Positions 26,448 through 34,506 of a DNA stretch of 64,000 nucleotides are shown piece after piece. Origin of the DNA: Hydrogenophaga sp. GTDB lineage: Bacteria > Pseudomonadota > Gammaproteobacteria > Burkholderiales > Burkholderiaceae_C. The stretch spans positions 62,001 to 126,000 of the forward strand of contig JAURYH010000008.1 of NCBI GenBank assembly GCA_030653975.1. Direction: 5' to 3'. The position numbers and the translations under genes are program-made. Below the pieces are notes generated by a model that was not told the DNA's origin, made no database searches, and saw nothing but the letters and a program-made list of their open reading frames with translations. Within the stretch, counting starts at the first letter, position 1. Each line of letters opens with the position of its first letter.

Positions 26448-27205
26448 GGCATGACGGAGCCGCCGTTGGGCCCGAGCACCTGGCCGCAATAGAAGCGCGA
26501 GAGATCGGACGCGAGGAAGAGCGCCGTGGCCGCGATCTCCTCCGGCGCACCCAGGCGGTGCTGTGGGATCGCGAGTTCTTTCTCCACCCACTCGGCACTC
26601 ATGTGTTCGAGCGAGACCATGGCGGTGGCCACCGGGCCGGGCGCGATGGCGTTGACGCGGATCTGCTGCGGCGCGAATTCGCGCGCCAGCGAGCGCGTGA
26701 GCCCGATCACGCCGGCCTTGGCGGTGCAGTAGGGCGCGTAGCGCTCGCGCCCGAGGATGCCGAGGTCGGACGCGATGTTGACGATGGCGCCGCTGCCGCG
26801 CGCCACCATGCCGGGCAGCACCGCGCGGCACATCAGGAAGACCGACTTGAGGTCGGTGCCAAGCATCTGGTCCCAGTCGCCCTCGGTGGTGTCGAGGAAG
26901 GCCTTCTCCTGGATGATGCCGGCGTTGTTGACCAGGATGTGGAGGGCACCGCAGGCGGCGATGGCCTCGTCCACCAGGCGCTGCACCGCGCTGGCGTCGC
27001 TCACGTCGGCGCTGATCGCGATGGCCTGGCCGCCTGCGGCTGCGATGGCTTGTACCAGCGAAGCGGCTTCGGCGTCCTGCCCCCGGTGGTTGACCACCAC
27101 ACGTGCGCCGGCCTGCGCGAACAGCAGCGCAGTCGCGCGGCCGATGCCGGTGGCGGCACCGGTGATCAGCGCGGTCTGGCCCTGCAACGAGATCAAAAAG
27201 CTCAT
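26444..27205 (-). CDS. SDR-family oxidoreductase (classical), first of two
   Basis: A 253-residue NAD(P)-dependent dehydrogenase. Cofactor motif TGAATGIG near residue 15, NNAG near 90, catalytic Ser-Tyr-Lys with YCTAK near 158, and the C-terminal GPNGGSVMP. Overlaps by 4 nt with the second SDR upstream and with the EamA gene downstream. In the operon it may oxidise an alcohol made by the membrane hydroxylase/desaturase; substrate not known. Confidence 0.88.
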   Translation of the reverse strand: MSFLISLQGQTALITGAATGIGRATALLFAQAGARVVVNHRGQDAEAASLVQAIAAAGGQAIAISADVSDASAVQRLVDEAIAACGALHILVNNAGIIQEKAFLDTTEGDWDQMLGTDLKSVFLMCRAVLPGMVARGSGAIVNIASDLGILGRERYAPYCTAKAGVIGLTRSLAREFAPQQIRVNAIAPGPVATAMVSLEHMSAEWVEKELAIPQHRLGAPEEIAATALFLASDLSRFYCGQVLGPNGGSVMP

Positions 27206-27990
27206 GCCATCACCTCGCCGTGGCTGGCCACCAGGCACTGACCGGTGAGCGGGGTGGCGCCTTCGCTGGCGAGGAACAGGAACACGCCCGCGAGCTCGTC
27301 GGGCGTGAGCATCTTCGGCACGGCCTGGCGCGCGAGGATCTCGCGCTCGACCTCGGCCTCGCTGCGACCGCTCTCCGCGGCCATCGCGGTCAGCGAGCGC
27401 ATCGCCGCTTCGGTGCGCACCCAGCCGGGGCAGACCGCGTTGACGCGGATGCCACGCGGCCCCAGTTCCAGCGCGAGCGAGCGCGTGAGGCCCACGACGG
27501 CGTGTTTGCTCGCGCTGTAGGCCGAGAAACCGGCCACGCCGGTGCGGCCCCAGATGGAACTCTGGTTGATCACGCTCGCGCCGCGCGGCAGCAGCGGCAG
27601 CAGCGCCAGCGTGAGCCGCACCATGCTGCTCACGTTGTTGTCGAGCAGGCCGGTCCAGCACGCCATGAAGCCCGCTTCGGCATCGGCCAGCGGCGTCGGG
27701 TACTCGGTGCCCGCGTTGTTGATCAACACGTCGAGCTGGCCAAAGCGCTCCTGCACTTGTGCTGCCACCGCCGCCACCTCAGCATCGCTACCCAGATCGC
27801 ACACAGCGCTGTGCACCTGGCTGCTGTGCAGCGAATCGACCAGCGCGTCCAGCGGCGCGGCCGCTCGGTCCAGCAGCATCAGCTGCGCACCCTGGGCCAG
27901 GAAGGCACGCGACAGCGCACTGCCGATGCCACCGGCCGCGCCGGTGATCAATACGGTCTTGCCTTGCAGGCCATAGCTCGGCGACGTCAT
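27202..27990 (-). CDS. SDR-family oxidoreductase (classical), second of two
   Basis: A 262-residue classical SDR. TGAAGGIG near residue 15, NNAG near 90, a Ser in the INQSSIWG strand and catalytic YSASK near 163. Its sequence differs clearly from the other SDR, so the two probably act on different steps rather than being a recent duplication. Start at 27990 overlaps the desaturase stop by 1 nt (TGATG), and its end overlaps the other SDR by 4 nt. Role in the guanidine-linked pathway is inferred from position only. Confidence 0.87.
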   Translation of the reverse strand: MTSPSYGLQGKTVLITGAAGGIGSALSRAFLAQGAQLMLLDRAAAPLDALVDSLHSSQVHSAVCDLGSDAEVAAVAAQVQERFGQLDVLINNAGTEYPTPLADAEAGFMACWTGLLDNNVSSMVRLTLALLPLLPRGASVINQSSIWGRTGVAGFSAYSASKHAVVGLTRSLALELGPRGIRVNAVCPGWVRTEAAMRSLTAMAAESGRSEAEVEREILARQAVPKMLTPDELAGVFLFLASEGATPLTGQCLVASHGEVMA

Positions 27991-29003
27991 CAAACCGCCG
28001 TCAAAAAGGAGACGCCCACAGCCCCGATGAAGCCATCGGCACGGTGCGGTGCGCCGGGCGGCAGCACCGCGCCGTAGTCGCTGGCCAGCACGCGCGTCAC
28101 GCGGTGGCGGTGGTAGGCGCGCAGCAGCTCGCCCACCGTGACCACCTGGGCATTGCCATCGGGGTAGAGCTCGCGGTGCAGCCGCGGCAGCTGGTACCAG
28201 GGCGCCACAGGGCGTTCGTGGTGCGCGTTGTGGAAACCGAAGTTGAGCCAGACCAGGTTGAGCCATTTGGCGTCGAGGCCCACCACGTCGCTGTAGGTGT
28301 TGGCCTGTTCGTAGGCGCGGTCGCGCAGCTTGTCCTGCGGGATGGGCTTGTCGTCGAGGATGGGGTAGGCGTCGTAGGTGTGCTGGAAGCAGTCGGCAAA
28401 ACGCAGCAGGTGCACGAACAGCAGGTAGGCCAGCGCGTACAGCGCCAGCGCCTTGAGCGACCACCAGGCCAGCAGCGCCCAGGCCGTGAACCGCACCACG
28501 GCGACACCGATCACGCGGCCGCGCGCTGCTTTCTTGCGATCACCCAGGAAGGGCAGCGCGATCACGAAGCCGCGCATGACGAACTCCACAGCGGGGATGT
28601 GCAGCCATTCGAGCGCCAGCACCACCCGCCGCACCAGCGGGTGGGCGCGCAGGAAACCCTGCAGGTCGAAGGTGATGACGTCGGCGCGTTCGACGTGGTG
28701 GCGCATGTGTTTGCGGCGCAGGTCGGCGAAGCTGGCGTAGGCGCTGCCGTTGATCCAGCTCATGAACCGGCCCCAGCGCTCGTTGGCCTGCGGCGTGCGG
28801 AAGATGGCGTGGTGCGCGAACTCATGAATGAAGTAGGCCGACCAGGTGAGCGTGAGGGCGACCAGCAGCACGCCCAGCGCGTTGAGCGCCCAGTGCGCCT
28901 GGCCCAGCAGGGCGATGCCGAGTGGCCAGCCGAGCACGGTGAAGGCCAGGGCGGCGGTGTTGGGCCAGACGCCGTCGGCGTGGCGGAAAAGGGCTTGTTT
29001 CAT
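27990..29003 (-). CDS. Membrane fatty-acid-desaturase-like di-iron protein
   Basis: A 337-residue membrane protein with three histidine boxes: HEFAHH at residues 60-65, HMRHH at 99-103 and HNAHHE near 275, as in membrane desaturases, hydroxylases and alkane monooxygenases. Hydrophobic segments lie near 18-58 and 160-225. Such enzymes use O2 to hydroxylate or desaturate C-H bonds. The placement between an ABC binding protein and two dehydrogenases, under a guanidine riboswitch, suggests oxidation of an alkyl or cyclic group on a guanidino compound. No ferredoxin or reductase partner is in the operon. ATG 29003 chosen. Confidence 0.8.
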   Translation of the reverse strand: MKQALFRHADGVWPNTAALAFTVLGWPLGIALLGQAHWALNALGVLLVALTLTWSAYFIHEFAHHAIFRTPQANERWGRFMSWINGSAYASFADLRRKHMRHHVERADVITFDLQGFLRAHPLVRRVVLALEWLHIPAVEFVMRGFVIALPFLGDRKKAARGRVIGVAVVRFTAWALLAWWSLKALALYALAYLLFVHLLRFADCFQHTYDAYPILDDKPIPQDKLRDRAYEQANTYSDVVGLDAKWLNLVWLNFGFHNAHHERPVAPWYQLPRLHRELYPDGNAQVVTVGELLRAYHRHRVTRVLASDYGAVLPPGAPHRADGFIGAVGVSFLTAV

Positions 29004-29092
29004 GGCGGGAACTCCATGCGGAAAACGCGGGGTGGCCAGCGCTCCGCACACCCGTGCCAGCGGCACGGGCAGCGGAAATCTCTGAGCAGGAT

Positions 29093-30133
29093 TTACTTGG
29101 CCAGCGCCTTGACGAGCGAGGCGTCGAAGGTGGCTTCGGTGGCCGGGATCGTGGTGATCTGGCCCTTGGCCTTGAGCAGCTGGCCGATGATGTCGCCGCT
29201 GGCGAAGTAGGAGGTGGTTTCCTTGGCGGGCAGGAAGGCCTTGGGCATTTCAGCCAGCGGGATGTTGTAGACGCCGCTCATCTGTTCCTTGGCTTCCTTG
29301 GCCGAGACGCCCATGAACTTGCCGATGATCCTGGCGGCCTCGTCGGGCTTGGCCTTCATGTAGGCCATGCCGTCCAGGTAGGCCTTCATGACGCCGGTGA
29401 TCTCGGTCGGCTTGGCCTTGATGACCTTCTCGTCGAACACCAGCACATCGGCGATCAGGCCCGGCGCGTCCTTGGAGGAGAAGATCACCTTGAATTTCTT
29501 GCCGCCACCCTGGCCCAGGATCTGCGACAGGCTGGGTTCGTAGGTCACGCCGATGGGCAGGGCGCCCGAGGCCATCGCGGCCGGCACCGCTTCGGGCGTC
29601 ATGCTCACAGGGCTGATGTCCTTCTCGCTCAGGTTCACCGTCTTGAGCGCGTAGGAGAGCAGGAAGTCGCTCGGCGAAAGCGGGTTGTAGCCGATCTTCT
29701 TGCCCTTGAAGTCGGCCACCTTGGTGATGCTGCTGTCGGCCACGATGGCGTCGCCGCCGTTGGAGTAGTCGATGGGCATCACCACCTTCATGGCGCGGCC
29801 CGCCGCCACCTGGCCGACCACCTGGTCGTAGGTCAGCATGCCGCCGTCGACCGCGCCCGAGGCGATGGCCGCGGGGATCAGCGCCGGGTCGTTGAAGACC
29901 TGCAGCGAGACCTTGAGGTTGTATTTCTTGAACAGGTCCAGCGATTCGGCCACGTAGAAGGGGCCGTAGCCGATCCAGACCACGGTGGCCAGCTTCATGT
30001 TGGCGGGCGCGGCCATCGCCGTGGCGGTGGCCAGCGCGAGCGCAGCACCCAGCGCGGGCTTGAACAGCCTGCCGAGCACGGAAGTGGACGTGGTGGAACC
30101 TGCGGGAGAGGAGAAGAGACCAGCCAGTTTCAT
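29093..30133 (-). CDS. ABC transporter periplasmic binding protein, urea-carboxylase-region type
   Basis: A 346-residue NitT/TauT-type binding protein. A signal peptide (residues 1-~48, ending ATAMAAPAN) precedes LATVVWIGYGPFYVAESLDL, then IASGAVDGGMLTYDQVVGQV and the NPLSPSDFLLSYAL segment. Family members occur beside urea/guanidine carboxylases, so this is the likely partner of the permease and ATPase at 16204-17929. ATG 30133 has GGAG ~9 nt upstream; reading further upstream would run into the riboswitch. First gene of the second guanidine operon, 89 nt from the next gene. Confidence 0.88.
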   Translation of the reverse strand: MKLAGLFSSPAGSTTSTSVLGRLFKPALGAALALATATAMAAPANMKLATVVWIGYGPFYVAESLDLFKKYNLKVSLQVFNDPALIPAAIASGAVDGGMLTYDQVVGQVAAGRAMKVVMPIDYSNGGDAIVADSSITKVADFKGKKIGYNPLSPSDFLLSYALKTVNLSEKDISPVSMTPEAVPAAMASGALPIGVTYEPSLSQILGQGGGKKFKVIFSSKDAPGLIADVLVFDEKVIKAKPTEITGVMKAYLDGMAYMKAKPDEAARIIGKFMGVSAKEAKEQMSGVYNIPLAEMPKAFLPAKETTSYFASGDIIGQLLKAKGQITTIPATEATFDASLVKALAK

Positions 30134-30179
30134 GATGAAGCTCCGTTTGATGAGGGATGGGCGCAGGAGAACCGATCTG

Positions 30180-30285
30180 ACGTCGTTCTCCCGGGCTTTT
30201 ATCCCTCCGTGGAGCCTGCGATGAGGCCGGTCCACTCTCGGACCAGACCCCGCGGTGAAGCGGACGGAACCCTAGTGGACCTACG
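30180..30285 (-). promoter_or_regulatory. Guanidine-I riboswitch (ykkC) for the binding-protein/creatininase operon
   Basis: On the minus strand the conserved blocks follow in order: CTAGGGTTCCG (from 30275), CTGGTCCGAGAG (30246-30235), ACGGAGGGA (30210-30202) and AAAAGCCCGGGAGA (30200-30187). It is a second independent guanidine-I aptamer, with different variable stems from the one at 17985-18100. It sits ~50 nt before the binding protein start. Confidence 0.92.
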
Positions 30286-30337
30286 CACGAGCCGCTGCTC
30301 CTGTGTGCAGACCGCTCTCCATGCTGATACTCCCCCA

Positions 30338-30353
30338 TGCATGGATCGTGCCA
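30338..30353 (-). promoter_or_regulatory. Candidate sigma-54 promoter of the second guanidine operon
   Basis: On the minus strand TGGCACGATCCATGCA matches the sigma-54 consensus TGGCACGnnnnTTGCW at every defined position except one (A for the first T of TTGC). The -24 GG and -12 GC are intact. It is ~60 nt upstream of the riboswitch, so the transcript would start just 5' of the aptamer. Confidence 0.68.
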
Positions 30354-30371
30354 GCACAGATGCCCCGTTTT

Positions 30372-30430
30372 TGCACCAAATCGCGGCACACCACACCCCA
30401 CACACCGGCCTCAGCGCTGAATTTGGTGCA
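30372..30430 (-). promoter_or_regulatory. Pair of NtrC-like half-sites
   Basis: TGCACCAAAT at 30372-30381 and its exact reverse complement ATTTGGTGCA at 30421-30430 lie upstream of the sigma-54-like promoter. NtrC dyads have TGCAC and TTGGTGCA-like halves; each site here has one good half and a degenerate second half. Their position ~20-75 bp upstream of the -24 element suits enhancer binding. This suggests nitrogen-limitation control on top of guanidine sensing. Confidence 0.5.
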
Positions 30431-30478
30431 TGGGCCGGGGCCTAGAATCCCCTGCACCACCGCATACCCGTGCTCACC

Positions 30479-30832
30479 ATGCCCCACACCATCCCCGCCT
30501 GCCCGCAATGCGGCCTTGAAAACACCTACCCCGACGGCGACCACTTCGTCTGCCCGGACTGCGCCTTCGAGTGGCCGCAGACGGCCGCGGTCGCCGAAGA
30601 CGAGGCCGCCGGCAACGGCAGCGTGAAAGACGCCAACGGCAACCCGCTGGCCGACGGCGACTCGGTGATCCTGGTCAAGGACCTGAAGGTCAAGGGCTCG
30701 TCCACCGTGCTCAAGAAGGGCAGCAAGATCAAGGGCATCCGCCTGGTCGATGGCAACGACGGCCACAACGTGGACTGCAAGACCGAGCTCGGGCCCATGC
30801 TGCTGAAGTCCGAGTTCCTGAAGAAAGCCTGA
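30479..30832 (+). CDS. yjdM: YjdM/PhnA-family zinc-ribbon protein
   Basis: A 117-residue protein with an N-terminal zinc ribbon (CPQCGLENTY, then FVCPDCAFEW; four Cys) and the C-terminal SH3-like domain (DGDSVILVKDLKVKGSSTVL, then the KIKGIRLVDGNDGHNVDC segment). Formerly called an alkylphosphonate uptake protein; its real role is unclear. ATG 30479 is preferred to the GTG nine bases upstream. The exonuclease gene follows 8 nt downstream. Confidence 0.88.
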   Translation: MPHTIPACPQCGLENTYPDGDHFVCPDCAFEWPQTAAVAEDEAAGNGSVKDANGNPLADGDSVILVKDLKVKGSSTVLKKGSKIKGIRLVDGNDGHNVDCKTELGPMLLKSEFLKKA

Positions 30833-30840
30833 CCCCGGTC

Positions 30841-31485
30841 ATGAGCCGCATCGCCGTCATCGACTTCGAAACCACCGGCATCTCGCCCGGCCAGGGCGAC
30901 CGCGCCACCGAGGTGGCGATCGTGCTCACCGAAAACGGCCAGGTGGTGGACCGCTTCCAGAGCCTGATGAACGCGGGCGTGCACATCCCGGCCTTCATCA
31001 CCCAGCTCACCGGCATCACCAACGCCATGGTGGCGGGTGCGCCGCCGGCCGAGGCCGTGATGGCGGAGGCCGCGCGCTTCGTCGGCGAGCTGCCGATGGT
31101 GGCGCACAACGCGTCGTTCGACCGCCGCTACTGGATCGCCGAGCTCGCGCGCGCCGGTGTGCCGGCGCCGCAGCCTTTTGCCTGCACCGTGCTGCTCTCG
31201 CGCCGGCTCTACCCCGAGGCGCCGAGCCACAAGCTGGGCAGCCTGGTGGACTGGTTCCACCTGCCGCGCACCGGTCGCGCCCACCGCGCGCTGGCCGACG
31301 CCGAGATGGCGGCCGGGCTGCTGCAACGCATCCAGCACGACCTGCGAACACACCACGGCGTGGCCGAGCCCGACCACGCTTTTCTCCGCGCGCTGCAGGC
31401 CTGCACGCGCGCGGCGCTGCCGAAGTTTTTTCTGGCGCGCACTGCAGCCCCCGGGTCGACCGCGAATGCCGTGGTCCACGGCTGA
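30841..31485 (+). CDS. 3'-5' exonuclease, DnaQ/DEDDh type
   Basis: A 214-residue exonuclease. Motif I is VIDFETTG (Asp, Glu) near residue 8, motif II has NASFDRRYW near 88, and motif III is HRALADAEM near 145, completing DEDDh. It resembles the proofreading-type domain alone, with no polymerase-binding tail, as in stand-alone exonucleases in DNA or RNA turnover. ATG 30841 lies 8 nt after the yjdM stop. Confidence 0.85.
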   Translation: MSRIAVIDFETTGISPGQGDRATEVAIVLTENGQVVDRFQSLMNAGVHIPAFITQLTGITNAMVAGAPPAEAVMAEAARFVGELPMVAHNASFDRRYWIAELARAGVPAPQPFACTVLLSRRLYPEAPSHKLGSLVDWFHLPRTGRAHRALADAEMAAGLLQRIQHDLRTHHGVAEPDHAFLRALQACTRAALPKFFLARTAAPGSTANAVVHG

Positions 31486-31567
31486 TCTCGTGCGCCATCA
31501 AGGCGGTTTGCAGGCCCACTTCCCCGGGTGAAGAACCATGCGGGCCGATCCGTTACGCTTGTCATCC

Positions 31568-32038
31568 ATGCGCTGTCTTGTCCCAGGCCTTGCCCTTTGT
31601 GCCGCGTTGCTGATCACGGGCTGCAGCACCACGCCACCGCCCCGCGGGCCGGTGTACCGCGCGCTGTCGGCCGAACAGTCGAGCGACATCGCCATCCACG
31701 CGCTGGGTCTGGTGGGCACGCCCTACCGCTACGGCGGCAACACGCCCGAGGGCGGCTTCGACTGCAGCGGCCTGATCGGCTACGTGTACAAAAGCCGCGC
31801 CGGCGTCGCCCCGCCGCGCACCGTGGCGCAGCTGTCGGACTTCGGCCAGCCGGTGAGCACCCGCGAGCTGCGCACCGGCGACCTGGTGATCTTTGGTTCC
31901 GGTCGACCGTTTCACGCCGGCATCTACGTCGGCGAAGGCCGCTTTGTGCACGCACCGTCCACCGGCGGCACGGTGCGGCTGGACCGACTGAACAGCCGCT
32001 ACTGGGCGCGCCAGAGCACCGCCTTCCGCCGCCCCTGA
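31568..32038 (+). CDS. NlpC/P60-family lipoprotein, cell-wall endopeptidase
   Basis: A 156-residue lipoprotein. Signal peptide with lipobox LITGC (Cys ~19), then an NlpC/P60 domain with catalytic Cys in GGFDCSGLIGYVYKS, His in RPFHAGIYVGEG and a third polar residue in FVHAPSTGG. It should cleave D-Glu-to-meso-DAP type bonds in peptidoglycan from the outer membrane. ATG 31568 is chosen since it gives a proper signal peptide; an upstream ATG at 31538 would add ten charged residues. Confidence 0.85.
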   Translation: MRCLVPGLALCAALLITGCSTTPPPRGPVYRALSAEQSSDIAIHALGLVGTPYRYGGNTPEGGFDCSGLIGYVYKSRAGVAPPRTVAQLSDFGQPVSTRELRTGDLVIFGSGRPFHAGIYVGEGRFVHAPSTGGTVRLDRLNSRYWARQSTAFRRP

Positions 32039-32087
32039 GAACGGCCGGTTGTGGCGGCCCGCGGAGGCGGCGCGACAATAGCGGGCT

Positions 32088-33194
32088 ATGACCCACGCCC
32101 ACCGCACATCCACCCCGCTGTCCACCCAGGACACCACCCGCATCGACGACCTGCGCATCGGCGCGGTGCGCCCGCTCATCACGCCCGCCCTGCTGCAGGA
32201 ATGGCTGCCCACACCGCCCGAGGTGCTGGCGCTGGTCGAGAGCAGCCGCGGCGCGCTCTCGCGTGTGCTGCACGGGCAGGACGACCGCCTGATCGTGGTG
32301 GTCGGCCCCTGCTCCATCCACGACCACGGGCAGGCCATGGCCTACGCGCGGCTGCTCAAGGAGCAGGCCGATGCGCTGTCACAAGACCTGCTGGTGGTGA
32401 TGCGGGTGTACTTCGAGAAGCCGCGAACCACGGTGGGCTGGAAGGGCTACATCAACGACCCGCACCTCGACGGCAGTTTCGCCATCAACGAAGGGCTGGA
32501 ACTGGCGCGCCAGCTGCTGCTGGACGTGCTGGCGCTGGGCCTGCCGGTGGGCACCGAGTTCCTCGATCTGCTCTCGCCGCAGTTCATTTCTGACCTGGTG
32601 AGCTGGGGCGCGATTGGCGCGCGCACCACCGAAAGCCAGAGCCACCGCCAACTCGCCAGCGGCCTCTCGTGCCCGGTGGGTTTCAAGAACGGCACCGACG
32701 GTGGCATCAAGGTGGCGAGCGACGCCATCCAGGCGGCGCAGGCATCACACGCCTTCATGGGCATGACCAAGATGGGCCAGGCCGCGATCTTCGAGACGCG
32801 CGGCAACGCCGACTGCCATGTGATCCTGCGCGGCGGCAAGGCGACCAACTACAGCGCGGCCGACGTGGACGCCGCCTGCGCCCTGCTCAAGGCCGCCGGC
32901 CTGCGCGAGCAGGTGATGATCGACGTGTCACACGCCAACAGCAGCAAGCAGCACCGCCGGCAGATCGAGGTGGCCGCCGACGTGGCGCAGCAGATCGCCG
33001 CGGGTGACGCGCGCATCACCGGCCTGATGATCGAAAGCCACCTGAACGAAGGCCGGCAGGACATCGTTCCCGGCCAGACGCTGCAGCACGGCGTGAGCGT
33101 GACCGACGCCTGCATCAGCTTCGAGCAGACCGTGCCGGTGCTGCAGCGGCTGGCCGAAGCGGTGCGGGCGCGGCGCTCGAAAACCGGCCGCTGA
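32088..33194 (+). CDS. aroG: 3-deoxy-7-phosphoheptulonate (DAHP) synthase, class I
   Basis: A 368-residue enzyme of the AroFGH type, condensing phosphoenolpyruvate and erythrose 4-phosphate in the first step of aromatic amino acid synthesis. IVVVGPCSIHDHGQAM near residue 66, then VYFEKPRTTVGWKGYINDP, NGTDGGIKVA near 200 and IDVSHANSSKQHRRQ near 280 carry the substrate and metal residues. Which amino acid inhibits it cannot be told with confidence. Monocistronic by spacing. Confidence 0.92.
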   Translation: MTHAHRTSTPLSTQDTTRIDDLRIGAVRPLITPALLQEWLPTPPEVLALVESSRGALSRVLHGQDDRLIVVVGPCSIHDHGQAMAYARLLKEQADALSQDLLVVMRVYFEKPRTTVGWKGYINDPHLDGSFAINEGLELARQLLLDVLALGLPVGTEFLDLLSPQFISDLVSWGAIGARTTESQSHRQLASGLSCPVGFKNGTDGGIKVASDAIQAAQASHAFMGMTKMGQAAIFETRGNADCHVILRGGKATNYSAADVDAACALLKAAGLREQVMIDVSHANSSKQHRRQIEVAADVAQQIAAGDARITGLMIESHLNEGRQDIVPGQTLQHGVSVTDACISFEQTVPVLQRLAEAVRARRSKTGR

Positions 33195-33362
33195 CCCCCC
33201 GGTTCCCCGACGAACGGGCCCGTCCAGACTGGCTCGCCGTTGACGACACTGTCAACTTTTACAGGTATTTGATCCCGCTCCTGCGCGGAGTGTCTAGAGT
33301 GCGCCAGTCGCTGGCTTTCGCTGGCGCCTCTTACACCCATAAACAGCATTCAGGAGGTTTCC

Positions 33363-34166
33363 ATGTCCCCATTCCATCTGACCGGGCGCAAGGCCCTGGT
33401 GACCGGCGGCGCCCGGGGCCTGGGCGCCGGCATGGCCGTGGCGCTGGCCGCGGCCGGGGCCGCGGTGATGATTGGTGACGTGCTGGAAGAGCAGGGCCGC
33501 GAAACTGCGCGGGCGCTGGCCGCCACCGGCGCCCGTGCCGCGTTTGTGCACATGGACGTGACCGACGAAGCCCACTGGCTCGCCGCCATCAGCGCCACCC
33601 ACTACGCACTGGGCGGCTTCGACATCCTGATCAACAACGCCGGCGTGGAAGTCACGGCACTGGTGACCGACATCGACCCCGACGAACTGCGCCGCATGCT
33701 CGACGTCAACATCGTGGGCACCGCGCTGGGCCTCAAGCACGCCTTTCGCGCGATGCGCCCGGGTGGACTGGCCGGACAGGGCGGCGCCGTGGTCAACATT
33801 TCGTCGGTGGCGGCGACCATCGCGTTTCCGGCGATCGCCGGGTATTCGGCCACCAAGTCCGCCGTGGACCGGCTCACGCGCGTGGCGGCCACGGAATCGG
33901 GCAAGCTCGGCTATGGCGTGCGGGTGAACTGCGTCTATCCCGGGCTTGTGCCCACCGACATGGGCTTGAAGCTCGCCAGTGACGTGATGAGCGCGGGCCT
34001 GTTCGCCTCGCCCGATGCGGCCGTGATGGCCATCGTGGAACAGACGCCGCTGGGGCGCCTCGGCACCATCAGCGACATGGCCGATGCCGTGGTCTTTCTG
34101 TGCTCCGACGCATCGCGGTTCATCACCGGCGCGGGCCTGCCGGTGGACGGTGGCATGGGCACCTGA
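33363..34166 (+). CDS. SDR-family oxidoreductase
   Basis: A 267-residue classical SDR with TGGARGLG near residue 15, NNAGVE near 93, Ser in VNISSVAAT and catalytic YSATK near 163. AGGAGG lies 6 nt upstream of ATG, the strongest ribosome site in the window. The 168-bp region upstream is AT-richer and holds TTGAC...GTCAA arms (33239-33254). Similar to 3-alpha/20-beta-hydroxysteroid-type dehydrogenases in general form; substrate unknown. Confidence 0.87.
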   Translation: MSPFHLTGRKALVTGGARGLGAGMAVALAAAGAAVMIGDVLEEQGRETARALAATGARAAFVHMDVTDEAHWLAAISATHYALGGFDILINNAGVEVTALVTDIDPDELRRMLDVNIVGTALGLKHAFRAMRPGGLAGQGGAVVNISSVAATIAFPAIAGYSATKSAVDRLTRVAATESGKLGYGVRVNCVYPGLVPTDMGLKLASDVMSAGLFASPDAAVMAIVEQTPLGRLGTISDMADAVVFLCSDASRFITGAGLPVDGGMGT

Positions 34167-34187
34167 GCGCACCCAGAGTCCGCCACC

Positions 34188-34221
34188 GAAGACAAAACCC
34201 CGCGCGCTGGCCAGCGCGCGG
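34188..34221 (-). terminator. Rho-independent terminator of infA (minus strand)
   Basis: A perfect 22-bp palindrome (34200-34221, half CCGCGCGCTGG) is followed on the minus strand by GGTTTTGTC. It lies 14 nt past the IF-1 stop and 33 nt after the convergent SDR gene, so it may stop transcription from both sides. Confidence 0.7.
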
Positions 34222-34235
34222 TGGCTCTCAGGTTC

Positions 34236-34490
34236 TCAGCGCGGCTTGCGCGGCACCATCGGGCCGCGGCCCTCGATGTGGCGGAAATTGATGCGGCCCT
34301 TGGTCAGGTCGTAGGGCGAGAGTTCCAGAGAAACCCGGTCACCCGCGAGGATGCGGATGTGGTTCTTCTTCATCTTGCCGGCGGAATAGGCAATCAGCTG
34401 GTGACCGTTGTCCAGCGTCACGCGAAAGCGCGTGTCGGGCAGCACCTCGTTGACGATGCCCATCATGTCGATCAGTTCTTCCTTGGCCAT
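34236..34490 (-). CDS. infA: Translation initiation factor IF-1 paralogue
   Basis: An 84-residue OB-fold protein: [60 protein letters not shown]. It is clearly IF-1, occupying the ribosomal A site during initiation, but diverges from the canonical 72-residue form and has an 11-residue basic tail ([13 protein letters not shown]). Betaproteobacteria often carry a second IF-1 outside the ribosomal protein operon; this is probably that copy. RBS GGAG precedes ATG. Confidence 0.9.
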   Translation of the reverse strand: MAKEELIDMMGIVNEVLPDTRFRVTLDNGHQLIAYSAGKMKKNHIRILAGDRVSLELSPYDLTKGRINFRHIEGRGPMVPRKPR

Positions 34491-34506
34491 GTGAGGCTCC
34501 TTTGCT

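Noticed and set aside
30134-30235. An upstream start for the binding protein gene
   Set aside because: The extra residues come from the guanidine-I aptamer, and a proper signal peptide begins at ATG 30133.
33239-33254. TTGAC...GTCAA arms upstream of the SDR gene as an Fnr box
   Set aside because: The arms are separated by six bases rather than four, so it does not fit the Fnr/Anr consensus.
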